Below, in pieces: positions 1 through 10,087 of a stretch of DNA of 64,000 nt. This DNA is from Bacteroides zhangwenhongii. Its GTDB lineage: Bacteria; Bacteroidota; Bacteroidia; Bacteroidales; Bacteroidaceae. A program made the position numbers and the translations under genes. Position 1 is the stretch's first letter. Each line of letters opens with the position of its first letter. The notes under the pieces were generated by a model. That model saw only the letters and a list, made by a program, of their open reading frames with translations, was not told the DNA's origin and searched no databases. The stretch is taken from positions 3,038,001 through 3,102,000 of the forward strand of contig NZ_CP059856.1 in assembly GCF_009193325.2 (NCBI RefSeq), written 5' to 3'.

Positions 1-1156
1 CTGTCTGCTTCCAGACTTCAGTATTCTCACAATAATAGTCCAGTAGCAACAGTTTATCTTGAGGGACTGCTTTCAAGAAAGCTTCTACCCGTTCGTTTGT
101 CCATAAATGTCGGTCAATATAGAATAACCATGTCATTTGTAACCAAGTAGCATCCGGATCGACATGCGTCATCGATTGATAAATATGCTTCGAGCAATTG
201 GCTAAAAATTCCGGTTCCCAACTTGGAGGGGCTACTTCATTAAAAGGATCTGCCCCATAAATATGGTCTGTTCCGAACAACTTAGTTTGCTCTTCCAAAA
301 ACTCTTTCTGTATGGTTGCAAACAATGGATCAAGCGGATCCAGAAAGTGGCTTCTGTATTTATCCTCGAAACCTCCCCAAGAACTCATCCGGCTAATCTT
401 AGCTTCCGGATAGATTCTTTTAAGTTCCGACGGTACATGTCCGGCAAATGCAGGAAGTATGGGGCGCATATTAAATTGACGTTCACGGGCTACGATTTGT
501 TTCTGCAATGCTTCTTGTGTATCCAGCCATTCTTTAGGCAGAGGCCCCTGCCAATAATCCAGGTTAGACATACGATGCCAAGGCAAGTGAGCAGGCCCTG
601 TGAAATAGTTCCGTATTTCCTCATCCGTCAATCCTAATTTCGTCCATACGCGATACCAGACAGATTCTTGTCCGGTGATTGCCAAAGGCATATTGATTCC
701 ATTTAAAGCCATCCAGTCTATCAACCGTTCCCAATCCTTCCATGTCCACCATGGCATTGTATAACCGAAGGTACAGTAATTAAGAAAGAATCGGTTCTTG
801 CAACGGGCAGTCGAAGTTATTTTTGCCGGTGGCATGGGTAATACTTCCGGCATCTCCACCGTATCGTTCACATACCAGGAAACAGAGGTAAGGCAGTAAT
901 GATTCAGATAATAGTTCAGCCCTACAGCCATCGAATTTGCGTTATTTCCCCGTATTCGTACTATTCCTCCTTGCGCTTCTATTTCATACCAATCTTTATC
1001 AATCTTTTCCGATTGTTCAAAACTAAATTGGGAAGCATACTCCGGAAATAAACGTTCCACCATCTGTTGCATCGCTTTTTCATCTTCTGTACTTTCTTTG
1101 CAGGAAGAACACAATACGATCAACATCAGTAGAAATAAACATTTAATCTTACACAT
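1..1156 (-). CDS. Alpha-N-acetylglucosaminidase, GH89 (3' end outside window)
   Basis: This reading frame starts at an ATG at 1156 and runs off the window edge, so only the first 385 residues are visible. I translated it from the reverse complement. It opens with a lipoprotein signal (MCKIKCLFLLMLIVLCSSC, Cys about residue 19), so the enzyme should sit on the outer membrane or in the periplasm. The NAGLU-type catalytic region is clear: a YCTFGYTMPWWTWKDWERL segment, then MALNGINMPLAITGQE, then GADPFNE with E307, which by family knowledge corresponds to an active-site glutamate. GH89 enzymes remove terminal alpha-linked GlcNAc from heparan-type or mucin-type glycans. It is the last visible gene of the ECF-regulated PUL, 103 bp after the DUF3823-like lipoprotein gene, with an attenuator-like hairpin in between. 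Confidence 0.93.
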   Translation of the reverse strand, partial: MCKIKCLFLLMLIVLCSSCKESTEDEKAMQQMVERLFPEYASQFSFEQSEKIDKDWYEIEAQGGIVRIRGNNANSMAVGLNYYLNHYCLTSVSWYVNDTVEMPEVLPMPPAKITSTARCKNRFFLNYCTFGYTMPWWTWKDWERLIDWMALNGINMPLAITGQESVWYRVWTKLGLTDEEIRNYFTGPAHLPWHRMSNLDYWQGPLPKEWLDTQEALQKQIVARERQFNMRPILPAFAGHVPSELKRIYPEAKISRMSSWGGFEDKYRSHFLDPLDPLFATIQKEFLEEQTKLFGTDHIYGADPFNEVAPPSWEPEFLANCSKHIYQSMTHVDPDATWLQMTWLFYIDRHLWTNERVEAFLKAVPQDKLLLLDYYCENTEVWKQT

Positions 1157-1187
1157 ACTATTTATATTTTCATTTATATATTTCTTT

Positions 1188-1229
1188 AAAAAAACGAATG
1201 TATCCGATGTTACCCACTAGACACATTCG
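1188..1229 (-). terminator. Stem-loop with T-run between surface lipoprotein and GH89 genes
   Basis: A 7-bp inverted repeat (CGAATGT/ACATTCG at 1195-1201 and 1223-1229) is followed on the minus strand by seven T residues. It could be a weak terminator that lowers GH89 expression relative to susCD. The loop is about 21 nt and the stem short, so the call is tentative. Confidence 0.4.
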
Positions 1230-1259
1230 CTTGTCAAAGGGAGTAGTGTGATTACCGAC

Positions 1260-2720
1260 CTAGTTGGTAATCGTCAGATGTGTAAGTCCCGCATCATCAA
1301 AATTCTTTTTAGTAAGCGGCACATCCGGTCCTATAATAACTGTGTTAAGTTTCTTCAGTTTCTTCAGAACTGTCAGGTCCACTTTCGGATTAATCGTTTT
1401 GTCCACCGAGAAGCCTTTACCCTTTATGATAGAAAGTGTTTCCAGATTAACAAAAGGTAAAATATCAACCAACGTTTGTATTTCTCCCTGAATAGTCAGT
1501 GATTTAAAGTTCTCTATATCCTGGCAAGCAGGCATACGGTCAGCAAATCCTATCAACCATGTGTTCCACCAATCGAAATATTCAAAACGTAAATCGGTAG
1601 TGGACCAGTCTTCGCCGATTGTAGGACCATATATCAATGCCCATTCACCGGATAATGATTTTTTAAATTCCGAATCATTGTAGAAAGGAACATTTTCCGG
1701 ACGAGTGTTTGAGGCAGGTACATATTTATCCGTCAAAGATTTAGTCTGTACTTCAATCGTTTGTTCCGGACCGGCAACTCCTTTCGCCAGAAGTTGTACT
1801 TTGATTGTACTCTTTTGATTATGAGGTAAATTGGCAACGTATGAATAATCCGTAGGTTTAAATTTATCCATCACCTCTTCACCATCCCGATCCGTATAAG
1901 AAACCTTTATCTCGTCAACAACGGGAGGAAATGCCCACTGCAAAACAGCGGAAGTGGCACTACTTACTCCGACAGCGGCTTCAATCGGTAAGGAAGACAA
2001 ATCAATATCTGTCGTATTAATCACAGTCTGTTCTGAATAATTCCAGTAATCTCCTGCTGATTCCGTACGTCCCAAAGCTCTTAGATAATATGTGCTGTTA
2101 GGGTTTAAGAACAGAGTCTCCGTAAATTCTCCCGACAATTCTGTCAAATTCTTCTTTATTCGTTTGTAAGTATGTGAACCGCTTTCGCTTTCATTCATAG
2201 CCGTACGTTGTCCGGGATATTGCTCTTTGCCATATACCAATCCTATTTCCTGATTCTTGGAGCGTTCGTCATTTACCTGATAAGTAAAAGTGACGTTCGC
2301 TGTAATGCCGTACAACACTTCCACCTTCTTGATTTTCAATGTTACGTTGGGGGTAACAATCAAGTCCATTTTCTTAAAACTACGAATATCACCATAAATG
2401 GTATCCAACTCAAAGAACGGTCCGTTCGCCCATACTTTATAGCGGGAAGGATATACTTTGGTATTGCGATATGTTCCTTCAGGAAGTGTGTTATACTCCA
2501 AGGGAACCGCTACATTTCCATACTCCAGATCAAGTAACTTTAATTTAGCTCCATAATATTCGGTAGCCACCTTTTCGCCGGTCAGCCTGTCAATAAAAGC
2601 GCCTTCGTAGCCACCGGTCAAATCGTCCACACGTTCGTCAAGTTCACACCCTGACAGATTCAGTGTTAACACTGCTAAAAGTAACAGTTTGATATTTATA
2701 TATAATCTAGCTCTATTCAT
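1260..2720 (-). CDS. DUF3823-like surface glycan-binding lipoprotein of a SusCD locus
   Basis: This is a lipoprotein of about 486 residues with signal MNRARLYINIKLLLLAVLTL ending in the lipobox LSGC, so outer-membrane surface placement is likely. An upstream ATG at 2750 exists, but it lies inside susD and would bury the signal peptide; the ATG at 2720, preceded by AAAAGAAAAGAAT, is preferred. The N-terminal part (TGGYEGAFIDRLTGEK, LPEGTYRNTKVYPSRYKVWA) resembles DUF3823. Fibronectin-like strands follow, and the C-terminal 60 residues look leucine-repeat-like (NLETLSII, LKKLKKLNTVIIG). Position directly after susD is that of SusE/F-type glycan-binding proteins. Ligand is unknown; the neighbouring GH89 suggests a host glycan. 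Confidence 0.8.
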   Translation of the reverse strand: MNRARLYINIKLLLLAVLTLNLSGCELDERVDDLTGGYEGAFIDRLTGEKVATEYYGAKLKLLDLEYGNVAVPLEYNTLPEGTYRNTKVYPSRYKVWANGPFFELDTIYGDIRSFKKMDLIVTPNVTLKIKKVEVLYGITANVTFTYQVNDERSKNQEIGLVYGKEQYPGQRTAMNESESGSHTYKRIKKNLTELSGEFTETLFLNPNSTYYLRALGRTESAGDYWNYSEQTVINTTDIDLSSLPIEAAVGVSSATSAVLQWAFPPVVDEIKVSYTDRDGEEVMDKFKPTDYSYVANLPHNQKSTIKVQLLAKGVAGPEQTIEVQTKSLTDKYVPASNTRPENVPFYNDSEFKKSLSGEWALIYGPTIGEDWSTTDLRFEYFDWWNTWLIGFADRMPACQDIENFKSLTIQGEIQTLVDILPFVNLETLSIIKGKGFSVDKTINPKVDLTVLKKLKKLNTVIIGPDVPLTKKNFDDAGLTHLTITN

Positions 2721-2740
2721 ATTCTTTTCTTTTAGGGTTA

Positions 2741-4591
2741 TCAATTCCAACCGTCATTCTGCACGATACCCGGGCTTTTGCTTAAAGGAAGCGGACAATA
2801 ATAGTCTCTTTCCTCGAACCATTTCACTCTCGTAGCCAAATCCGGTGCTTCTACTTTCTCCAACGTATAATAAACGGAGGCAGGAGAAGTTGTTTCATCG
2901 ATATGAAGAATGGGATAGAGAGCCTTCAACGTTTTATTGTGCATCTTTTCTTCCCCAATGCGCCAACGCTTCAAGTCCCAATAACGGAATCCTTCATACA
3001 TCAAGTCTATCCGACGTTCATGCCGTACAACCTCCAAATCCATCGTTTTTGCAGGCAATCCTCCATGTATGCTGCGCAACTGATCAAAAGCGACTTGAGC
3101 AACCGTTAAATAATCATTCACTCCATAGGTTGAAAGCTCGACGGCAGCTTCAGCCAAATTTAAAATAACCTCGCCATACCGAATAACGACTGCATCCTGA
3201 TCGTTTTCTTGTATAAGATAATCATCCAGCCTCTTCACTCCATAAAGTGTTTTTTTCAGAAAAAATCCCCAGTTAGTAGTTCCTGCGGCAGAAAGGTTCA
3301 AGAAGATACCATCTGCCCCACTTTTCATGTATTTTTCGTGACCGGGCACTTTCCCCGCTCCCATCCAATCTTCAGATTTTTCATAAGAATATTCTTCAGT
3401 AGTTCCATCTGTCCTTTTTACGAGTGTTTTCCGGTAAATAGAGAAACGTTCTCCCAAAAACTCTCCTCCCGGATAAATAACAGTGGCATCCAGACGCTTA
3501 TCACGGTTTGCAAAAAAATCTTCGGGATTATTCTTTGAAGCGGCATAATCCAATGGCTGAATCTTACCGTCTAATGTTTCAAATTGTTCGACAACATCTA
3601 AAGGAGGAACCATAAAGGCACAGTAACCGGCCCGTTTGATACGATAAGACTGATACCAGTAATCCTCATATACAGCCACTCCTGTCTTGGCAACGTTAGC
3701 AAAACGGAAAATTATCTCATTATTATTTTCATCTTTTCCATTAAACAAATCGCCAAATTCAGTAGAGAGCGCATACTTACCATCATCAACGATTTCCTTT
3801 GCTGCTTTTGCCGCTTCCAATAAATATGTTTTCGCCATTTCTTTGCGGATTCCCTGGAAACTATTATTTGAAACTTTTCCATACTTAGCAATAGTCCCCG
3901 CATACAACATAGCCCTCGACTTCAACGCCAAAGCTGTATACCGATTGGCACGGTCACGATCTTCTGATGCAATACGCTGTACTTTCGGAAGCAATACAAG
4001 AGCCGAGTCCAAGTTATCTTTTATATAATCCCAGGATTTTTCCTCTGTAGAACGATTGTTGATGGAGCTTACATCATCCAACGGACTTGAATACAAAGGC
4101 ACACCCCCATATCGTTTCACCATCTCAAAATACAGATAAGCACGAATAAAATAAGCCTCACCGACTGTACTCAACACCCCTTCATTATCCGAATTCTTAT
4201 AAGTGGCGATAAACTTATTTACAACATTGATTGTCTTATAATTCCATACCGCCTCAAATATTTCACCTTTGCTTTGAGAAAAGACTCCTCCAAAAACAGT
4301 ACCCGGAGTGTTATTTCTCATAACCCCATTCTCGTACGTAATATTGCTCGCTCCATCATCGGTAAAAGCATCCAAATGATGTTGCCTGTACGACATTGCT
4401 CCGTCACCAATACAATGGATTGATTTACGTAATTCCGCATAATTGGATAAGAACTGTGCTTCTGCCAGTTCGGGATATTTGGCAATGTCCTCTTCACTAA
4501 GAATGGTTTTCGAATCGACAGTAAGCCAATCGCTACATCCACAGCACAAGCTCAATGCCAATACCATATATATGATAGATTTTACTTTCAT
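2741..4591 (-). CDS. SusD/RagB-family glycan-binding lipoprotein
   Basis: The 616-residue protein begins MKVKSIIYMVLALSLCCGCS, a lipoprotein signal with lipobox CCGC. It has the SusD pattern: N-terminal NYAELRKS and AVWNYKTINVVNKFI helices, TPR-like FIRAYLYFEMVKRYGGVPL near residue 155, and the C-terminal signature VRHERRIDLMYEGFRYWDLKRW. SusD proteins cap the SusC barrel outside the cell and hand oligosaccharides to it. It starts 6 bp after susC and its stop lies just 20 bp before the next start, so all three genes are one operon. Confidence 0.96.
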   Translation of the reverse strand: MKVKSIIYMVLALSLCCGCSDWLTVDSKTILSEEDIAKYPELAEAQFLSNYAELRKSIHCIGDGAMSYRQHHLDAFTDDGASNITYENGVMRNNTPGTVFGGVFSQSKGEIFEAVWNYKTINVVNKFIATYKNSDNEGVLSTVGEAYFIRAYLYFEMVKRYGGVPLYSSPLDDVSSINNRSTEEKSWDYIKDNLDSALVLLPKVQRIASEDRDRANRYTALALKSRAMLYAGTIAKYGKVSNNSFQGIRKEMAKTYLLEAAKAAKEIVDDGKYALSTEFGDLFNGKDENNNEIIFRFANVAKTGVAVYEDYWYQSYRIKRAGYCAFMVPPLDVVEQFETLDGKIQPLDYAASKNNPEDFFANRDKRLDATVIYPGGEFLGERFSIYRKTLVKRTDGTTEEYSYEKSEDWMGAGKVPGHEKYMKSGADGIFLNLSAAGTTNWGFFLKKTLYGVKRLDDYLIQENDQDAVVIRYGEVILNLAEAAVELSTYGVNDYLTVAQVAFDQLRSIHGGLPAKTMDLEVVRHERRIDLMYEGFRYWDLKRWRIGEEKMHNKTLKALYPILHIDETTSPASVYYTLEKVEAPDLATRVKWFEERDYYCPLPLSKSPGIVQNDGWN

Positions 4592-4597
4592 AACCTG

Positions 4598-7500
4598 TTA
4601 GAATTTAAGATTTATACCTACATTAAATGACATGATTTGCGGATAGCTGGCAAACGAATACTGACTTTCAAGCTGTTCCGGATCAAAGAATTTCTGTGAG
4701 GAAAAGGTCAGGCAGTTATAAAGATTCGCATAAATCCTCAACTGTTTGATATTAGCTTTCTGGGTAATTCGTTGTGGCAAAGTATATCCCAACTCCACGT
4801 TTTTCAGACGAATGTAACTTCCATTCCACATCCAAAAGTTAGAACTTAGACGATTGATCGTTACTGATGTAAAATCTCGGACTGCCGGAAAATACCCGGG
4901 TATCCATTCAGAATTCGGATCAGTATAATCGGCACGATGCCAACGATCGCCAAAATATTCCCAAGTGTTCAAGTTAGTAGCTCCTTCCTGGAAAGCATCC
5001 ATATCGAAAGCACCGATCTGGAAGTCCGACAATGCCCCTCCCTGCCAGAACATGGAGAAATCAACTCCCTTCCAGGAAAGTCCCAGATTAATACCATATA
5101 CCAACTCCGGATAAGCATTTCTTCCGATAGGACGTTGATCATAATTGTCAATATAGCCATCGCCATTCCAGTCTTCATACTTTAAGTCACCCGGCAATAT
5201 GGCACTGTTATTATTCGAATTATTATGCATGGGTGCATTGGCTATTTCTCCATACGACTGATAACGTCCAATACAGTTATATCCCCAACGTACGTTATTC
5301 CAATGTCCTTCAGTGTTCCATTTCCATTCGTCATAACCGCTTGTAAATCTTCCGTGCTCAATGTTCCCTTTCCGGGTTCTGGACCACGACATGTTTCCTC
5401 CGACAAAATAGTTGACTTCTCCTATTTTATATTGATGATTCAATGAGAACTCAAAACCGCGGGTGTTGTCATGGTCTAAGTTATACCAAGTAGCCAATGC
5501 TCCTGCATTATCATTGGCCTTTTGTGCCGGAAGTCCCTTACGCTGACGATAGAACACATCTGCCGATCCGCTAAGCAAACCATTCCACAACTTAAAATCA
5601 ACACCCGCATTTATCATTGACGAGGTAGCCCATGTAAAATCAGGATTAGGATTCAAGGTGGGATTTAATCCATAAATGGTGCGGTCACCAAAATTCATCG
5701 GAGTACCCGGATATTGATAGCCGCTTTGAAAATAGTATTGCTCATTATTAGCATAATATTGACTGGCAGCCGACAAGTCACCCAATTCTCCCCAGGAGGC
5801 ACGAATTTTAAACTCATTCAAGACTTTCTTCAACGGGTTCATAAACTCTTCGTTTGTCAGCATCCATCCTACAGAGGCAGAGGGAAAGAAACCCCACTTA
5901 TCGGCAAAATACTGGGCACCATCATATCGGAAGTTGAAATCGACAAAATACTTGGAACGGTAATCATAAGAGAAACGACCGATGAAAGAAGCCGTCCTGT
6001 ATTTACGGAAAACTTCACTATTTGTCACTTGTTTATTGGCAATTCCACCCGCCATCATATCCAACACAGTAGAAGGAAATTCTCCACGAGACGTAACAGT
6101 AGAACGGTTTTCCGCATCCGAAAATTCAAAGACCAGTCCGCTGTTTATATTATGATTCCCGAACGAACGGATATAATTGATAAAACCTTGTCCGGTTATA
6201 TTATAGGAAAAACCATCTTCCAAACTCAAACTTGCTTTATTGGCATTAGAGGCGGAAGCACTCTCATAATATTCCTGCGCATCCTCCCGATAGCCCATAT
6301 AAACGATATTCATATTCCAGTTCTTATTCCACGAATCAGATTGCGTATATCCCATCGTAGCCTTCAAAGAAAGCCCCTCTACAAAGGGAACCTTATACTC
6401 TAAAGAAAAATCCACATTCAGATTCTTGGCTATTTTCTTGGAATATCCGGATGCCTCTTTATCCGCCAATGCCATCGGATTCACCGTACCTTCCCCACCA
6501 AAGGCATAATAGTCGTCATGCCCCGGCCACTTTACCGGAATATTCGGAGCCATATCTTTCATTTTGCGGGCTATCTCATACGAAGCGGATCTCGGATAAT
6601 TCAGACTGTTAATGACAGCTCCCACTCCGACAGATAACTTCAAGTTTTTCAGTATATCCGCATCCAAATTACTACGGAAATTGAAACGATTCTTATCAGT
6701 AGAATTTGTTGACCAAATACCTCCCTGATATAAATAGCCGGCTGAAATAAAATAACTGACTTTATCTGTGCCTCCCGAAATATTGATATTGGACTGGGTG
6801 ATGGGAGCGTTCTTTATCATTTCCTCATACCAATTGGTATTATAAGCATAGTCACGTGTAGCCATATCAGCGGGAGTAATTACCGCGTTCTTATCATTAA
6901 TCAATTTCATATTAGCATAATATTCACCGACTAATGTCTGCCACAGCGGGGTTGATGCAGGCTGTGGATAGTTATGAGGCATTTGTAATCCGAAGCGCGT
7001 ATTGATATCCAATGTCGTCGGTTTGTTTTTTCCTCCTCTTTTAGTCGTTACAAGAATAACTCCATTTGCTCCCTGCATCCCATAAACAGCGGCAGCCGAT
7101 GCATCTTTCAATACGGAAACGGACTCAATTTCGGAAGGATCGATATCACTGTAATTTCTTCCCGGAATACCATCTACTACCACCAAAGCAGAACCAAAAC
7201 CGCGAATTTTCAAATCGGCACCATCTGAACCCGGTTCAGCACTAGTCTGACGGGAAAAGACTCCGGACACACGCCCTGTCAACGCATTCTCCAGATTGGG
7301 GACTGTGGACTTGACTAATTCCTGATTGTTTATAGTCGAGACGGAACTGATTAATTTCTCACGTGTACGGGTCGTATATCCTACCACAACCACTTCATCA
7401 ATTGTTTTTGTATCTTCAACCAACACCACTTCTGACAGCTTATTCATTTCTTTTGCCGAATAAGTCACAGAAGCGAAACCTATATAGGAGAAAATAATCT

Positions 7501-8029
7501 TCGAATCATCCGAAGGCACATGAATGGAATAAGCTCCATTAAGATCACTGACGGTCCCGATATTAGTACCTTGCACTACAATACTAACTCCGGGCAACGG
7601 TTCACGAGACTGGTCGAATACCACTCCTTTTACAATAGAACTTTGACCTTCTTTCTTCGTTTTTTCCTGCAATACTTTCTTTTTAATAGTTATCTGTTTT
7701 TTATTAATGCTATAGGCAAGCTCCATGTTAGCAAAAACTTTATCCAGAATTTGCTCTACTGTCATGTTTTTGAAACGTGCAGGAACCTTCACATCCTTAT
7801 CTATCAATACGTCATAGTAGAAAAAGACATAATCACTCTTTTCTTCTATCTTCTTAAAAAGTTCCATTAGTCCCAACTCTTTATAGTCCAAAGTAATTGT
7901 TTTCTTCTGGGCATACAATTCAGTAGGAAAAGCGGATAGCAGAAACACACCCAATGCTAGAAAAAAGCATATAAAGGGCCTTCTCACACTTAGGCAAGTG
8001 TGATTCTTTTTTTGATGTTTTTCATTCAT
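4598..8029 (-). CDS. SusC/RagA TonB-dependent transporter with STN signalling domain
   Basis: An outer-membrane beta-barrel importer of 1143 residues. Order of parts: signal peptide (about 1-41), STN domain (about 50-115, ELGLMELFKKIEEKSDYVFF), carboxypeptidase-regulatory-like domain (about 132-205), TonB box DEVVVVGY (211-218), plug with GFGSALVVVDGIPG and AAVYGMQGANGVILVTTKRG, and a barrel ending in the aromatic residue of INLKF. The STN domain is the part that talks to a FecR anti-sigma factor, and a FecR/ECF pair sits directly upstream. That is the trans-envelope signalling arrangement often seen in host-glycan loci. It is 6 bp from susD. Confidence 0.96.
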   Translation of the reverse strand: MNEKHQKKNHTCLSVRRPFICFFLALGVFLLSAFPTELYAQKKTITLDYKELGLMELFKKIEEKSDYVFFYYDVLIDKDVKVPARFKNMTVEQILDKVFANMELAYSINKKQITIKKKVLQEKTKKEGQSSIVKGVVFDQSREPLPGVSIVVQGTNIGTVSDLNGAYSIHVPSDDSKIIFSYIGFASVTYSAKEMNKLSEVVLVEDTKTIDEVVVVGYTTRTREKLISSVSTINNQELVKSTVPNLENALTGRVSGVFSRQTSAEPGSDGADLKIRGFGSALVVVDGIPGRNYSDIDPSEIESVSVLKDASAAAVYGMQGANGVILVTTKRGGKNKPTTLDINTRFGLQMPHNYPQPASTPLWQTLVGEYYANMKLINDKNAVITPADMATRDYAYNTNWYEEMIKNAPITQSNINISGGTDKVSYFISAGYLYQGGIWSTNSTDKNRFNFRSNLDADILKNLKLSVGVGAVINSLNYPRSASYEIARKMKDMAPNIPVKWPGHDDYYAFGGEGTVNPMALADKEASGYSKKIAKNLNVDFSLEYKVPFVEGLSLKATMGYTQSDSWNKNWNMNIVYMGYREDAQEYYESASASNANKASLSLEDGFSYNITGQGFINYIRSFGNHNINSGLVFEFSDAENRSTVTSRGEFPSTVLDMMAGGIANKQVTNSEVFRKYRTASFIGRFSYDYRSKYFVDFNFRYDGAQYFADKWGFFPSASVGWMLTNEEFMNPLKKVLNEFKIRASWGELGDLSAASQYYANNEQYYFQSGYQYPGTPMNFGDRTIYGLNPTLNPNPDFTWATSSMINAGVDFKLWNGLLSGSADVFYRQRKGLPAQKANDNAGALATWYNLDHDNTRGFEFSLNHQYKIGEVNYFVGGNMSWSRTRKGNIEHGRFTSGYDEWKWNTEGHWNNVRWGYNCIGRYQSYGEIANAPMHNNSNNNSAILPGDLKYEDWNGDGYIDNYDQRPIGRNAYPELVYGINLGLSWKGVDFSMFWQGGALSDFQIGAFDMDAFQEGATNLNTWEYFGDRWHRADYTDPNSEWIPGYFPAVRDFTSVTINRLSSNFWMWNGSYIRLKNVELGYTLPQRITQKANIKQLRIYANLYNCLTFSSQKFFDPEQLESQYSFASYPQIMSFNVGINLKF

Positions 8030-8154
8030 CTGTTTAAGAATTAAAATTATACTTCAATATTTTAAGGCTATTCTATTACGAATAAAACTGGCTGGTATCC
8101 TTTCTCTCTCAAAAGGATAAATTAGAGTATGGTTTTTCACATATTAATCATAGG

Positions 8155-9297
8155 CTATTTTTTCTTTATTGTTACTTTATAAACATTGTTTTCCTTACTT
8201 ATTATCACAGGAGCCGTTTCTGTGATAGTATTCAATATCTGTTCGATCGTATCGTCCAAATTCAGTTTTCCGCTACAAGTGATTTGTTGTTGTTTATCAT
8301 AATCAATTCTTACATTATAGTATCTGGACAGCTGTTTGAGTATTCCACTAAGTTCTGTGTTTTTAAACGATAATCGTCCCTCTTTCCACGACACATAATC
8401 TTCCACATTCACTTTGTCTACAACATATTTATCAGTTGATTGCCTGAACCGGTCATTGGGTAAAATACGCACAGTTTCTCCATTAGACGCTGCTACCTCC
8501 ACTTTACCTGTAACCAGCACAATACTTTTCTCTGCGTCATCCCGATAAGCCGAAACATTGAAAGACGTTCCCAACACTTTTATTCCCATATCCGATGTTT
8601 TAATAATAAAAGGTTTCTCCGGATTAGGAGTCACATCAATATATATTTCTCCATCTACATATATTTCACGTTTCTTATCTTCAAAATGTGTTGGATACAA
8701 AAGCACTGTTCCTGCATTCGCCCATATTTTCGTACCATCGCAAAGAGTGATACGGGCACGTTTGCCATACGAAACAACTAATTTATTAAGCTCCCCTTCA
8801 GTAACATCTGTCGCCATTTGGTCATAGTTCAAATCCGGGTTACTTTCAAAAGTTTTTTTCAGCTGATCGTTAACAAAAAGCTGTGTTTTGCCACTCATTA
8901 ACACAGAGTCGTTCACTTGCAATAAAGTTAGATAATCAATTGCCGGAGCAGTCTTCCAAATAACCTCTACCGAAACAAACAGGATAAGAATAGCTGCCGC
9001 AACTGAAGCGCTCCACCATCTCATCTTATACAATCGATGTTTACGTTGAGACATTTTCCGATTTTGAATGGCTTGTTCCAGTTTCAAACAAGCATTATCC
9101 ACTTCTTTTGGGGGTAAAACCGGCTTTTCCCACTTTAACGCCGCCAGTCTCTCCATCGCTTCTTTTAAATACGGCTCACGATCGGGACAATCGGCAATGA
9201 TTTTTCGATAATAATCTCCTTCTCCGGAATAATACCAGAAAAGAAATAAATCATCGTTCAAAAAATCAGCTGTAGTATATGATGAATATTCTTTCAT
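8155..9297 (-). CDS. FecR-family anti-sigma factor
   Basis: This 380-residue inner-membrane protein has a cytoplasmic N-terminus, one transmembrane segment (about 88-108, WWSASVAAAILILFVSVEVIW) and a periplasmic FecR domain: DGTKIWANAGTVLLYPTHF, REIYVDGEIYIDV, ILVTGKVEV-type strands. A C-terminal DUF4974-like piece (LSFKNTELSGILKQLSRYYN) ends it. It should hold the ECF sigma factor at 9441-10031 and release it when the STN domain of the SusC at 4598-8029 reports substrate. A hairpin with a T-run lies between the sigma gene and this gene. Confidence 0.94.
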   Translation of the reverse strand: MKEYSSYTTADFLNDDLFLFWYYSGEGDYYRKIIADCPDREPYLKEAMERLAALKWEKPVLPPKEVDNACLKLEQAIQNRKMSQRKHRLYKMRWWSASVAAAILILFVSVEVIWKTAPAIDYLTLLQVNDSVLMSGKTQLFVNDQLKKTFESNPDLNYDQMATDVTEGELNKLVVSYGKRARITLCDGTKIWANAGTVLLYPTHFEDKKREIYVDGEIYIDVTPNPEKPFIIKTSDMGIKVLGTSFNVSAYRDDAEKSIVLVTGKVEVAASNGETVRILPNDRFRQSTDKYVVDKVNVEDYVSWKEGRLSFKNTELSGILKQLSRYYNVRIDYDKQQQITCSGKLNLDDTIEQILNTITETAPVIISKENNVYKVTIKKK

Positions 9298-9380
9298 TAT
9301 TTATTTCAATTAAAGACCTGTTTACTATATATACGAGCTTCGTATGCCTTTCATCTCCTTTTTTCCTCAAAAAAATAAAT

Positions 9381-9415
9381 AAAAAAGCAGGGAGTTATAA
9401 ATTTACGTTCCCTGC
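9381..9415 (-). terminator. Hairpin terminator after ECF sigma gene
   Basis: The inverted repeat GCAGGGA/TCCCTGC (9387-9393 and 9409-9415) is followed on the minus strand by a TTTTTTATTTATTTTTTT tract. It is a good intrinsic terminator just downstream of the sigma-factor stop at 9441, so sigma and FecR may be made from partly separate transcripts. Confidence 0.7.
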
Positions 9416-9440
9416 CTCTGTGTACAATATTCATTTTCAA

Positions 9441-10031
9441 CTATTTAAAAACAGAAACGCCATGCAGGTATAAGATAAGAAAAAACAGAAAATAATCTTT
9501 TGAATCCAGTTTTCTTAATTTCTCCATCGCTTTAAAGACTTGTCCGCGCACCGTTTGAATTTTCATATCCAGCATTACCGCAATCTCTTCATAAGGCATT
9601 TCCTCTATAAAATGTAAATAGACTATTTCCCGCTGATGATCTGTCAGCAAATCAAGAATTCTATTCACCCTTTTTTTCAGTAATAAGTCTTCTTCATCAG
9701 AAATAAAGCTTTCTTCAACGGATACGGATAATTTAAAACTCCTTTCCTCTTCTTCTATAGAAGATGTATCTTTCTTTGTACGCTCCCAATCAATCAGCTG
9801 ATTCCTAACCGAACGCAACAAATAAAATTTTATTTTCTTCTCATCAATACACAGGCGCTCATTGAAATACAATTTTAGATATACTTCTTGAATTGCATCT
9901 TTCACATCTTCGGTATTGAACCCCAAACTCACTCCATAAGCATACAAATCTTGATAGTAGAATTTGTAAAGTGCAATAAATTGCATATCCCCTTCCTGAA
10001 CAGATTGATGATTTGATTCCCAGAACTTCAT
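9441..10031 (-). CDS. ECF RNA polymerase sigma factor (Bacteroides sigma-70 family)
   Basis: This 196-residue protein has sigma region 2 (IALYKFYYQDLYAYGVSLGF then EDVKDAIQEVYLKLY, about residues 22-55) and region 4 (LTDHQREIVYLHFIEEMPYEEIA then DMKIQTVRGQVFKAMEKLRK, about 132-175). There is no region 1 or 3, which is the ECF layout. The C-terminus is short and hydrophobic (YFLFFLILYLHGVSVFK), a tail often seen in this Bacteroides group. It should drive the SusCD/GH89 operon after release by FecR. The promoter -7 box TATCTTTG is at 10088-10095 on the minus strand. Confidence 0.94.
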   Translation of the reverse strand: MKFWESNHQSVQEGDMQFIALYKFYYQDLYAYGVSLGFNTEDVKDAIQEVYLKLYFNERLCIDEKKIKFYLLRSVRNQLIDWERTKKDTSSIEEEERSFKLSVSVEESFISDEEDLLLKKRVNRILDLLTDHQREIVYLHFIEEMPYEEIAVMLDMKIQTVRGQVFKAMEKLRKLDSKDYFLFFLILYLHGVSVFK

Positions 10032-10087
10032 TTTGATATTTTCGATATTTTCAGCAGTTCATTAAACTTTCAATTAACAGATTGGCA

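Noticed and set aside
5714..6403. 229-residue plus-strand reading frame
   Set aside because: It is the complement of the SusC barrel coding region and has no signal or domain of its own.
8097..8118. Hairpin ATCCTTT/AAAGGAT upstream of SusC
   Set aside because: The stem is only 7 bp with no T-run; it could be part of the ECF-dependent promoter region, but I cannot support a specific role.
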